Assembly (NCBI RefSeq): GCF_947179165.1
Contig: NC_077245.1
Location: 16,090,740-16,154,739 of the forward strand
Reading direction: 5' to 3'
DNA length: 64,000 nt
Source: Solanum dulcamara
Lineage: Eukaryota; Streptophyta; Magnoliopsida; Solanales; Solanaceae
This document shows positions 21,561-31,876 of this stretch, piece after piece; position 1 is the first letter of the stretch; each line of letters starts with the position of its first letter. Below the pieces are notes generated by a model. That model worked only from the letters and a program-made list of their open reading frames with translations, did no database searches and was not told the origin of the DNA. A program made the position numbers and the translations under genes.

Positions 21561-23993
21561 TGTAACACCTCTAAAAAATTTTCCTAAAATTCGGACCCTT
21601 GTTGTATTTGTGTAGGGTCTAACTCAATTATTTCGAAGTATGTGTGTGAGTTAAGATGAGTCCCCGAGTAATTGAAAAGTGTTGGAGGTGAGGTGGGGTC
21701 CCTAGGACCAAGCTAAGACCAAGAAGGTTCGTCGTGGCTAAGTTTTAGGACGAGTTTGTATGAGGAGTCGACTTCGAAAGACCCTATATTTTGAGAGACG
21801 GAAATATAGGTGGACCACAACCTATTAAATTAAAGGTCATCGATTCTTCTTTCCAACGCCACCAAGAATGTAAATTTTGGAGTTTAGAGTCGAAAGATAT
21901 GGCGATCCTAAGATGAATGAGCACAACAGAGATTTTTGGGCCTGGGGTTCAACTACTGGAAATCTAGGCTTGGCGCCGTAGTGGTGCGACGCGCCACTAT
22001 CGCGCCAGGAACATGCCTCAGTAGTTTGGCCCCTGGCGCGACGTGCCGCTAAAAGTTGTGCAGGGTTTTTCAAGCCAAATTTCCAGAACCCAGAAAATAT
22101 GGCCTTGGCGCTGTAAGGGCGCGACGCGCCACTATCGCCCCAGAAACATGCCTCAGTAGTTTGGTCTCTGGCGCGACGCGCCACTGCGAGGTGTACAGGT
22201 ATTAGGCGTAATTGGCCTGGCGCTGCAATGGCGTGACGCGCCACTATCGCGCCAGGTGCATTTTTGCCTATTTTTCAAAACTTTTGAGGAGGGGCAATTT
22301 GGGAATCTACCCAAATTATATATATGTTACCCTTGGTATTTTGGGAACACATTTTTGCAGCCTCACTCTCTCTTTAAAAATCCCTAGGAGCTTCTCTCTC
22401 TCTCTTCTTCTTCTCCATTTCCAACAAAAAGAGTCCAAGAGCTTCAAGATTTGAGTCCTCTATTGAAGACCCAACCAAAAGGTTTTCTTCAAGTCTTCAC
22501 TAAGGTATGTAAGACTATCCAAAACATGGATTGAGTCCACCCATGTGCCCTATTATTGCTTTGAGGTTAGATGTTCATGAAAATGGAGTTTCTTGGTATG
22601 GTCTAAGTTTAAATGAGTTTTGTCCCCTATTTATTTGATTCTATATGTGTTGATGTTGTGGAGTTAAGAAGTTCCCAAAATGAGCCTTTATGTGAGTATG
22701 AGTTGATGAAAATGAGTTGTTAAATATGTTCTATTGATCTTCTTGACTATGTAGATTTTGATAAAGGATGCTATTTTCTTTAAAATGTTGCTTATTATAA
22801 AGATGTAAATTTAAAGTCTTGAAATTGTGATGAGTCTCAAAGATTTCTCATATGGATGGAGGAAATGATTGATTATATCTAGATGTTGCTATATATGTGC
22901 ATTTAAATTTCTTTTAAAGATATGATTGAGATTGATCGGATAGTATGATTGGAAGAGATTTGATTGTGATAGAGTTGATGAGTTGACGAGGTTGTAATGA
23001 GACTTGTCGATGTGATTTGATTGAGTTGATTGGATGGAGTTTTATGATCATTGAGTCTTGGGAGGAGTATCGAGCACCGAATTGGGAGAGAGTATAGTCC
23101 ATACTCGAACCCAATAACTGCATCACCAAATGTAGGGGGGATGGAACCATTAAAGTTGGATGCTTCCCCGAGAGATTTATCCTGACATTATAGGACCTGG
23201 TTGGATTGGATCCATGATTTGTTAATTCATTCATACCCTGGCAAAGTATGAACCGACGCGGCAACAACGTCGGTTTGTTGTACTTTCACTGGCTCATAAG
23301 TGATGGTTGTCAGTTAAGAGAAACTCCCAAATAGGTCTTGATAGTACTCTGGGTCAGATTGAGTTGAATTGTATGTGATTGGTCCCGTCTAAATCATATT
23401 CTTGTTTAAACTTAGGACATTTGATTGAGTTGTTATCCCTCTTGAGTTGAGCTCCCGAGTTGATTAATTCTTCCTTGATATTCGTTGTATTCGGCCATTT
23501 TACATACTCGTATATTCCATGTACTGATGTCATTTGGCCTGCATTGTTTAATGATATAGAGACATGTACTAGATATCATCAATCGGTGCTCCGTTGAAGA
23601 TCCACATACACCCTCAGCTAGTTGGTGAGTCCTCTTAGTTTCTGGAGGATATTGAGCCTTTATGTATAGTTTTGTTGACATTTCCTTCATTTTGATTGTT
23701 GGTAGCCATAGACTTGTCATTGGCACCTCTTAGACTTTGATAGAGGCTTCATAGACTGGAGTGTGGGGAGGTCGAACTGTTATTTTGAGGAGTCTTATTT
23801 TATTGTCCTGTTGGGCTGTAAATGTTTGGCCTCCGGCCCCCATATATATATATGATCAGTATTTCATTATTTGAGTTTTCCGCTAAGAGAATATGATTAA
23901 ATGAAGGTGTGAATGGACCAGGTGGTTCGCTCGGAGGTCAGAAATGGCCTTCGAGTGCCGGCCACGCCTAGGGTACCCTCCCGGGGCATGACA
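21561..23993 (+). mobile_element. Solo gypsy LTR J, target duplication TTTGT
   Basis: TGTAACACCTC to GGGGCATGACA, 2433 bp, with perfect duplication TTTGT at 21556-21560 and 23994-23998. Shares the block order of the other plus-oriented LTRs: AAGGTATGTAAGAC (22503), GAGTATCGAGCACC (23065), TACCCTGGCAAAGTAT (23235), CATACTCGTATATTCC (23505), GGGTACCCTCCCGGGGC end. A triple GC-rich cassette lies at 21955-22260. Frames inside it (21837-22244, 22212-22454, 22914-23267, 23433-23726) are in LTR DNA and not credible genes. Confidence 0.92.
21955..22260 (+). repeat. Triplicated GC-rich palindromic cassette in LTR J
   Basis: Three related units of about 115-125 bp, each with GTAG/CAATGGCG-GCGACGCGCCACT-ATCGCGCCAGG words and a CAGTAGTTTGG(C/T)C(T/C)CTGGCGCGACG(T/C)GCC block. 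CpG-rich and partly self-complementary (GGCGCGACGCGCC). It lies 395-700 bp from the LTR start, upstream of the CT-rich probable start of transcription near 22390. Confidence 0.8.
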
Positions 23994-23998
23994 TTTGT

Positions 23999-24078
23999 AT
24001 TGTCATATAGGATTCATGTGTTTATTTGTTCAACTTTATACAAGTTTAAGTGTCAACTTGTGTATACCTAAAGTTGGA

Positions 24079-24117
<39 letters not shown>

Positions 24118-24538
24118 ATTCAACTTCAACTTTTCATGTCTATACATTAAATTGCTTGAAGACAATAAGCACTAAAATTTCTTGAAAATGTATCCATTGA
24201 ACCTTCTTTTTCTGATATTTTTATATTTTTATAACGGATTAATTCAATTAATTAGAACGAATCAACTGATTGATGTATATATATATATATATTGTTGATT
24301 CAACTTCAACTTTTCATGTCTATATATTAAATTGCTTGAAAACAATAAGCACTAAAATTTCTTGAAAATGTATCCATTGAACACACGTTTCCATGGCTCA
24401 CATCTCTTTTGATTTACACACATGGCATTACATAAAACAAATCTTAAGTCCTATTGAAATACCTATGGGCTATTTCCATGGATGTAGCTACCAAATACAG
24501 AACTCGACCAAGCATAACCAAGGTTCGTGTCAAAATTG
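23999..24538. repeat. AT microsatellite and 180-bp-offset direct duplication
   Basis: (AT)n at 24081-24112 and again at 24277-24292. The block TTGTTGATTCAACTTCAACT through ATGTATCCATTGAAC occurs at 24096-24202 and 24276-24382 at an offset of exactly 180 bp with only two differences. No gene is supported; the frame 24393-24605 runs into the following LTR. Confidence 0.85.
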
Positions 24539-24964
24539 TGTGAAAAATGATAAAGCTATTTTTTTTGAAATAGATTTTTTAGAATGTTCTAGTGTAGAAA
24601 CATAGATAATTATTTTGAAGAAATCTAGAATGTACTAGTGTAGAAACATAGATAATTATCTTGAAGAAATATTTAGATATTCTAGAGAGTTGCTAGAAGA
24701 TAAGTTTACTTGTAGATGTATCTAGAAGAATTTATAGAATCATCCATACACAAACATAAATAAAGAGGATGGCATTATCCATTTGTACTCAACAAAAAAT
24801 AAACCTAAATTAAAGAGTCTTCTTCATAACCAAGGTTTCCTTTCCACAATATTCCTTCTATTTTCTAGCTTCCTCTTCTTTAGTTGAATCTTCTGATCTT
24901 AGTTAACGATCTTGGCTAGCAGAAGGTCTCCCCAATAATACTTTTCTTCTGCTATTTCTCTACA
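24539..24964 (+). mobile_element. 5' LTR of gag-only copia element
   Basis: TGTGAAAAATGATAAAGC to TTTCTCTACA, about 426 bp. It matches 26661-26825 plus 29233-29388. It contains a tandem doublet of about 46 bp (TAGAATGT(T/A)CTAGTGTAGAAAC). The probable primer-binding site TGGTTTAAGAGCC (24965-24977) follows directly and differs from the usual initiator-Met form TGGTATCAGAGCC at two bases. Confidence 0.75.
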
Positions 24965-25039
24965 TGGTTTAAGAGCCATAGCCATACATTGGTTTGTGTT
25001 ATATTTCAAGATCGGGTTGGTGGTAGATTCAACTAGTTT

Positions 25040-25924
25040 GTGTACATGTATTTAAGTGGTCATGTTAATGGACTGGGGATGGAGTTGTTGAATCAGTCCA
25101 ATTACAAAGTATGGAAGACTTGTATGGAATCATACCTTGTGGGTGAGGATTTGTGGGATGTTGTTAATGGAAGTAACACAATTTCTCCTAATGACGGATT
25201 GAAAAATAGCAGTGTATACAAGAAGTGGAAGCAAGTTAAAGCGAAGGGGGAATTCATTCTGAAGAGGACAATCTCCTCCGATTTATTCGATCATAGTATA
25301 AAGTGTAAATCAGCTCAGGAAATATGGAGGACCCTTGATCATTTGTTCAACAAGAAGAATGAAGCTCGACTGCAGATATTGGAGAATAAATTGGCTAAAA
25401 TCACTCAAGGTAATCTTTCTATCGCCAAGTATTTTTTAAAGATTAAGAACTTATGTTCTGAGATATCTTTATTAAATCCAGAAGAGGAAGAACGAATGAG
25501 GAGAATTGGCATTTTTGGTTTGAAACCTTAATATAGTCCATTCGTGGCGTCAATTTAAGGATGGGCTCAATAACCATCCTTGGAGGAATTTGAGAATTTC
25601 TTGTTGTCACAGGAGCTACTAGCCAAACAATTGGCTAGTGTATTTATTAAAGAAGGGGAAGGAAATTTTCTTATAGCCGACAATAGGAACTTTAGAGTAA
25701 AATCAAGAGATGTGTCGCTCTCTAAATTATCAGGTGATTTAAGATTGCCAGAAAAAAGGGAAGAGGCTTCTAGCAATTACAATAAGAAGCCTCTCAAATG
25801 TTACCATTATGGTGAAATAGAACACATAAGAAGATATTATCGAGCAAATAAGAGCAATATGGCTCAAGTTGAGAAAGTTGTTAAAGAAGAAGATTGGGGA
25901 AGGTGCTTCTTAGCTAAGGCTTGA
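25040..25924 (+). pseudogene. gag: Ty1/copia gag, frameshifted
   Basis: The first frame (25040-25531) has the N-terminal copia gag pattern: LNQSNYKVWKTCMESYLVG, then the UBN2-type region with KSAQEIWRTLDHLF and NLSIAKYFLKIKNLCSEI. A stop and frame change follow near 25531-25580; the continuation (25580-25924) holds KREEASSNYNKK and a CCHC zinc knuckle in which the second cysteine is tyrosine (CYHYGEIEH) and the last is also lost. Gag forms the particle that packages element RNA. Directly downstream, 25940-25980 reads ERDWIVDSG, the start of the copia protease, then the rest of pol is missing. The copy is dead for gag and pol. Confidence 0.75.
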
Positions 25925-26660
25925 GCAGGAGACGTCATGGATTTCATCAATTTTGAAAGAGACTGGATTGTGGATTCAGGATATAATACTATTGATCACA
26001 AGGAGAAGCAAGACGCTAATATTAGTGATATGGTAACTGTTATCAGAGAAATCAAAAAAGTAGATTCTCAATAGACAATTTCTGAAACAATATATGCTAG
26101 TGATGACCTTTACGGAGCAAGCACTGCAGAAAATATTATAGAAGTTGATGTCTCTGGTCAATCATATATCATATCAAGGTCAATGACTGACTTAGAGAAA
26201 ATATTGGAAGCAAATGAAGAAGATGATCATCAAATACATGAAGAAGCAAGCTTTGAAATCCAAATTTTAGGTGGAGATTTCGGAAGCTCTAAAACTGATA
26301 GACAAATAGTCACTAACTCAAATGAGAGGCTAATACAAATGAATCCCCTTTTGTTACGGAGTTGCGTTAGAAGGAGTAGGTACTAGAATCTTGAACCCTG
26401 GAGTTTCGAACTTGCCCATCATTGGTGTTTCTTCAGATAGTGCACCTGTCGAAAATCTAATGAAAAGGGGGAGTCCGAGAACTTAAGAAGGAGATAATTC
26501 ATATGGATCAATTGAGGATGAATAATCTTTATCATTTGAAGAAGCAAAAGGAGTCAGAAAGAAACTGCTGAGAATTTCACCAAGACATGGCTCAAAGCTT
26601 CATTTGAGTTCTTCCACGACAAGTGTGGGGTTGTTTTCAAAAATTTACTTTAAGTGGGAG
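25925..26660 (+). mobile_element. Protease stub, deleted pol and polypurine tract
   Basis: After WIVDSG the reading frame soon breaks. Integrase, reverse transcriptase and RNase H are absent; only about 0.7 kb separates the protease stub from the 3' LTR. TAAGTGGGAG (26651-26660) just before the LTR is the polypurine tract. Frame 26183-26386 has no domain I recognise. Confidence 0.65.
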
Positions 26661-26825
26661 TGTGAAAAAAGATAAGTTAATTTTTTTGAAATAGATTTTC
26701 TAGAATGTCCTAGTATAGAACCATAGATAATTATCTTTAAAAAATCTAGAATGTCCTAGTTTAGAAACATAGAAAATTATCTTGAAGAAATATCTAGATA
26801 TTCTAGAGAGTTTCTAAAAGACAAG
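26661..26825 (+). mobile_element. 3' LTR of gag-only copia, first part
   Basis: TGTGAAAAAAGATAAG onwards matches 24539 onwards. It is interrupted at 26826 by solo LTR C and resumes at 29233. Confidence 0.8.
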
Positions 26826-27204
26826 TGTAACACGCTAAATTTATTTCGCCAAGACTCGAACCATTCTTCATATGTGTGTAGACTCGAACTGAATGACTTG
26901 TAATTTTATATATGATTTAGGATAAATTCCTAAGTATTTTAAGTATATTAGATGTGATTTAGGGTCATAAGAGATCCCTAAAACCAAGGCAACTCCAAAG
27001 AATTTCTATCGGATAAGTTTCCGAATGATTTCGTATAAGGGTCACTTTCAAATGACTATATATCCTAGAATATAACGAATTGGGTGGCTCATAACCTATC
27101 AAATTAAAGTTCTTTGAGTCTTCTTTCCAACTCCACCAAGATTGCATACTTTGGAGTTTGGAGTAGAAAGTTATGATCATTTTACTGAAATATGTGCGGA
27201 CAGG

Positions 27205-27380
27205 ACAATTCGGCGAGCTCACCTGCCAATTTAGCGACTCAGCCAATGGTTCAGTGACAAGTAGATTTAGCTCGCTGAATGGATCCAAAATCCTCCATAA
27301 ATGGTTATTTTAGGCGAGCTCAAACACCCTTTGGCGACTCGCCGAATGGTTCGGCAAGGAGACCTCCAACTCTCCAAAAT
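27205..27380 (+). repeat. GC-rich cassette, GGCGACTCGCCGAATGG type
   Basis: Two diverged units: GGCGAGCTCACCTGCC...GCGACTCAGCCAATGGTTC and GGCGAGCTCAAACACC...GGCGACTCGCCGAATGGTTC. Same LTR position as the GCGCC cassettes of LTRs A, D and J but a different sequence. Confidence 0.65.
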
Positions 27381-28779
27381 TGCCAATGTAATTTATTAAA
27401 AGGTGATTTTTCTCAATCTTTCAACCTAATAATATTCTTATATGTAGAGATACTCTCAAAATCCAAAATTCTCCTTCTCCCAAAGATGAAGAACTTCAAG
27501 AAAGGGATTTCTCCAATATTGGAAGATCTAAAGACTCCAAGTTCAAGATCTATTTCACAAATCCATCGATTGGTTTCTCAACTTTAAGCTACAAGGTTGC
27601 AAACCCAACACTTTTATCCAATAACTCCTAATATTAAGGTATATAAGGCTAACACAACGTTGGACTGAATTCGTCCATGTGCCCCTTCATCTTTATTAAT
27701 TCAAGTTGAGTTGAGTTAAAGTTTTTGAGTTCCTTAAATTGAATTCTGGAGTTGTTTATTGTCTTTTAGGTTCCTTGTACATATTTAAAATACATATTGA
27801 TTTTGTTTGTGGGTTGAGTATTTTACTTGGATGCATGTTCATATCTTCATTCACATGAACCCTAATTAAAGATTATATTTCATTTTGAGCATTAATTTTA
27901 CAAGACTTGAGTTTTCACATAAGTTGATTTTTTTTCATTATTTTGAACATGGATATCTTGGGCATAAATGATGGTTTTGAGACAAAGTTTTAATGAGTTG
28001 TGATTGATTTTCAAAAATATATTTCTGAAAGAACTTGATGATTTGAGCATGAGTCGATCCCGAGTTGAATTGAAAGAGTCTTTAAGATTTTTAACTGTTT
28101 TGATCTTGATTTTTCTATGCATTATTTTTAGTCAAAGTTGCATATTTTAAAGAGATTTAAAAGAGTTGAGCATTTAATCTCTTAAGTGGATTGGATTGAC
28201 TTAATTTGAAAAAGCATAATGATTGAGATGAAATTGAGTTTCGATGGGAGTCCAATGTGACTAGTCAAAAGTTTTGATTGAACCAAATTATTTAAATTGC
28301 ATGAGCATATTGAGTTTTGGGAATAGTATCAAGCACCGAATTGAGTAAGAGTAAAACTTAATAACTACGTAACCAGCATATGAGAGGATTGAACCATTAA
28401 AGTCAGATGTTTTCCTATTTCATTGTCATGGAAAGATAGGACTTGATTGATTTATGAATCCAGATTGGTAGATTCATCCTTTACCTTGGCAAGTATTTGA
28501 CGAATATGGCAACGACGTCGGTTTGTTATACATCACCTACTTATAGGTGGTGGTATTTTTGTCATTTAAGAGAGACTCCCAAATTATGCATGAAAGTATA
28601 TGACATGTTTTGAACAAGTTGCATATTACTGAGTCCTTCTTAAAGCATTTTTATATTTTATACTTGCATATCATACTGAGTTTGGTGAGTTTCATTCTAT
28701 CTTGAGTACCTTTGATGATTGTTATTTCATTCTTCCATATTACATACTCGTATATTATACGTACTGACGTCCATTTAAG

Positions 28780-28802
28780 CCTGCATCATAAAATAATGTA
28801 GG
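28780..28802 (+). other. LTR leader hairpin in LTR C
   Basis: CCTGCAT, 9-base loop, ATGTAGG: 7-bp stem with one G-U pair. A second stem TCAAC/GTTGA follows near 28818-28840. Confidence 0.65.
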
Positions 28803-29232
28803 GATAGGTGTTAGAGATTATCAACAGGCGCTTCGTTGAAGATCTATTTCTCTTCTAATAGTGGTGAGACCTCCTTGCCTTCGGAGGGATCATATTCATT
28901 CTTTCCATTTCTTATGAGTAGTTTTTTTAGGTAGCCATAAACTTGTCATTGGCACCATTTAGGTAGTAGAGATAAAGGTTTCATAGACTAGATAGTGATG
29001 GATTTATTTTGATATCTGTAACTCTTGATTTGTTTTCTTTCAAACTATGTTTTTGATTTGAATGATGGAGATTGATGATTGAGTTAGCCCACTAAGATTT
29101 GTTTTTCTCTTAAACTAAGTCTTCCACTGAATCAATGAATGTATGATCAGGCCAAGTGGTTTTTTTGAGAGCCAGCAATGGCTTCTGAGTGTCGGTCACG
29201 CCTAGGGTACCCTCTCGGGGCGTGATAATAAG

Positions 29233-29388
29233 TTTATATGTAGATGTTTCTAGAAAAACTTCTAGAACCATCCATAGAAAAGCATAAATAGAGAATGATC
29301 TTATACATTTGTATTCAACAGAAAAAAACCTAAATCAAAAAGTCATCTTCATAACCAAGTTCTCCTTTCCAAAATATTTCATCTTTAT
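29233..29388 (+). mobile_element. 3' LTR of gag-only copia, second part, truncated
   Basis: GTTTATATGTAGATGTTTCTAG to about CAAAATATTTCATC matches 24708-24860. The last about 100 bp of the LTR are missing, and at about 29388 the sequence passes into the 3' LTR of the minus-strand copia element. The second target duplication is therefore lost. Confidence 0.7.
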
Positions 29389-29433
29389 TTGGAAGGAACA
29401 TGTCCTTTCCTAATTTACGAAGGGAAACATTTG
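29389..29433 (-). mobile_element. Copia-1 3' LTR, distal fragment
   Basis: GGAAGGAACATGTCCTTTCC...GGGAAACATTTG matches 46761-46795 of the 5' LTR. It continues at 37952 after the gypsy insertion; ATTTG is present on both sides. Confidence 0.75.
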
Positions 29434-31595
29434 TGTAACAACCCCTAAAACATTGTATGTCGGTATTTTAATTCTCGACAAAAATGATACAGCCTCTATA
29501 TTTTGGACATAACTTTTCATAGGATGGTCTTAATTAGGTGAACCAAATTTTTGAGTAACCACAACATCATTACCTACAACGTTTGTGAGACCATATGTTA
29601 AGTTTCAGAGGTTAATAAGGACAAATAAATTAATTATTGTAAGACAGTGTGTTGTGATGAAATTGAGTATTTGTAGACGAAAATTCATATCTTACTATAG
29701 GATGCTCCAAATTGTTTGATTCTTAAACGACATAAAACTAGACTTCTATATCTATAATTCTTATGAAGACACCAAATCCTAATAAGGAATTTATCTTATT
29801 CAAACGCAGCTCCGGAAAAGAGTATTCTGTCAAAGATAACTCATTTCACCTACCATGGAAAGATCTAGATTCATTTGACATCACTCATGACATCAACAGT
29901 CCTCCATTTAACATCACCCATGACATTAATATATTCAATTAAATTTTCAAATTTTTCTTTATAATTATTTTATTTATTGTTATGTCCCTCTTTCTCACAT
30001 ATAAATACCCACCTTATTTCCTCATTTTATTCATCAAGCTTTCTTAAGCAACTCTTCTCTCTATATACTTATTTACTCATTCTCAAATATAGTTTTAGTT
30101 TTAGGAGTATAAAAATACTACTCTGGTGATTATTATACTTCGACTAGTACACAAAACGCTCCGATGAGAAGAAACGGCTAGGGGTCCAAGAGTGTTCCAA
30201 TTTGGAGTAAAGCTTTGGATTTAAGGGATGTAAGGCTTTCATAGCATTGGATTGAGTTCGTCCATGCGCCCAATATTTAAATTATTTATAATTGTGTTAT
30301 AGTTCAGTTTTATCCAAATCTTGAATTCTAAATGAATTAATTCTTTTTCTATTGAGTTAGATATATTTATGCATAAATATTATTGTTATTGTTATCTCTC
30401 ATATTATTGGAATTATTGTTCATGGTGACTTTCCCATGAATTCTAATTGATTTGATGTTCATAAATATTTTTACACATATTTTGAGTAAAGATGTTGGCT
30501 TTTTAATATTTTCATTGATAAAAAGAGTGATATGAATTAATACTATATATGTATTTTATTGAGTTTTGAAAGAGAAAAATAGTTGAGTTTAAATGAATTT
30601 GAGTAAATGATGTTTTGAGCAAGATGTTTTGTGAGATGTAAATGATTTTTTTGAAGTATAATGATTGATAAAGAGGTAATGAGATGAGTTTGATGATTTA
30701 AATTAAAGTCCAATGAGACTAGATGATGAGTTTAATATGAGCACATATTTTGGGAGTAGTATTGAGCACCGAGTTGGGTAAGAGTTTAATTGACTCAAAC
30801 TCCAGAACTATGTAGCCAGCGTAGGATGGAGGCTATGCCTTTTACTTCCCCAAAAGAGGACTTTGATGAGTGGATCCAAGATGGTGATGTCCTTTACCCT
30901 GGCAAGGTATTGGATGGATGTGGCAATGACATCGCTTCATTGTATCATCACTAGCTCATAAGTGATGGTTGTTGGTTAGATGGTTTTCGGTTAGAGAAAC
31001 TCCCAACTGAGTAAGCATTTGTTATTAGTATTTTAAATTTGCATTACATATTAATGTTGAGATGATGTGGAGTTCTTAGCTGAGTTTTCCTGAGAGAAAT
31101 TTCTTGATATATGTCCTTACCTTCCTTCCATTTTACATAATCATACATTCCACATACTGACGTTATTCGACATGCATCATTTTATGATATAGATACAGGT
31201 GTTAGAGATCCTCAACAGGTGCATCATTGAAGATCATTATTTTTCAGCTATTTGGTGAGTCCTTCTTATATTCGAAGGAACTCTCTGTCCTTTTATTATT
31301 TTTGAGTATTATCTTTCTTTTAAGGTAGCCATGAAAATGTCATAGGCACCATTTAAGAGTATTAGAGGTTTTATAAACAGAGTTTGATGATGTAATCAGA
31401 GTACTTCTCCTTAAAATCTACTTCTTCTAAGAATTATCTATTTTTCCTTTGATATTAATGATGACAAGTCCACATTAGTATTCTTAAGTCTTCCGCTAAT
31501 AAACAAATGAGTAATGACACCAAGTGGTTCTCTCGGAAGCCAAAGATGGTTTCTGAGTGCCGACCACATCTAGGGTACCGTCTCGGGGCGTGACA
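29434..31595 (+). mobile_element. 5' LTR of gypsy element B
   Basis: TGTAACAACCCCTAAAAC to CGGGGCGTGACA, 2162 bp, left duplication ATTTG at 29429-29433. TATA box within CACATATAAATACCC near 29996. It is followed by a 4-base spacer AACT and the primer-binding site. Confidence 0.93.
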
Positions 31596-31599
31596 AACT

Positions 31600-31611
31600 T
31601 GGTATCAGAGC
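31600..31611 (+). other. Primer-binding site, initiator tRNA-Met type
   Basis: TGGTATCAGAGC, complementary to the 3' end of plant initiator Met tRNA, four bases after the LTR. Confidence 0.9.
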
Positions 31612-31876
31612 ACAGAGTTCAAGAGTCTTAGGGTGTCTATGAAGTCATATCTAGTAGAGTATTGCTTTTGGGTGTGTCGTGAACCACACTTATAATCAAG
31701 AGGCTATAAGACATTAGAAATTATGTCACTTCTTTCATAATCTGAGTTCGTGCGATAGAGTTTAACTCTATAAAAAACTTCCTTTCTAATTCGTGCATTT
31801 ACATATTTTAGACATTCCTCTTAAACGTTCAACCAGTCAGAGCAACGCTGCCAGCACTGAGGTTCCACAGTCAGAG

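Larger units (their letters stand above)
26826..29227 (+). mobile_element. Solo gypsy LTR C inside copia LTR
   Basis: TGTAACACGCTAAATTT to CTCGGGGCGTGATA, 2402 bp. Flanks ACAAG (26821-26825) and ATAAG (29228-29232); the uninterrupted copia LTR at 24539 reads AGATAAGTTT, so the duplication was ATAAG and the left copy has one change. Usual block order: AAGGTATATAAGGC (27637), GTATCAAGCACCG (28326), CATACTCGTATATTATACG, ACTGACGTCC, hairpin 28780-28802. A GC-rich cassette is at 27205-27380. Frames in it are not genes. Confidence 0.9.

Noticed and set aside
21837..22244. 135-residue frame in LTR J
   Set aside because: Created by the triplicated GC-rich cassette; the apparent internal protein repeats mirror DNA repeats.
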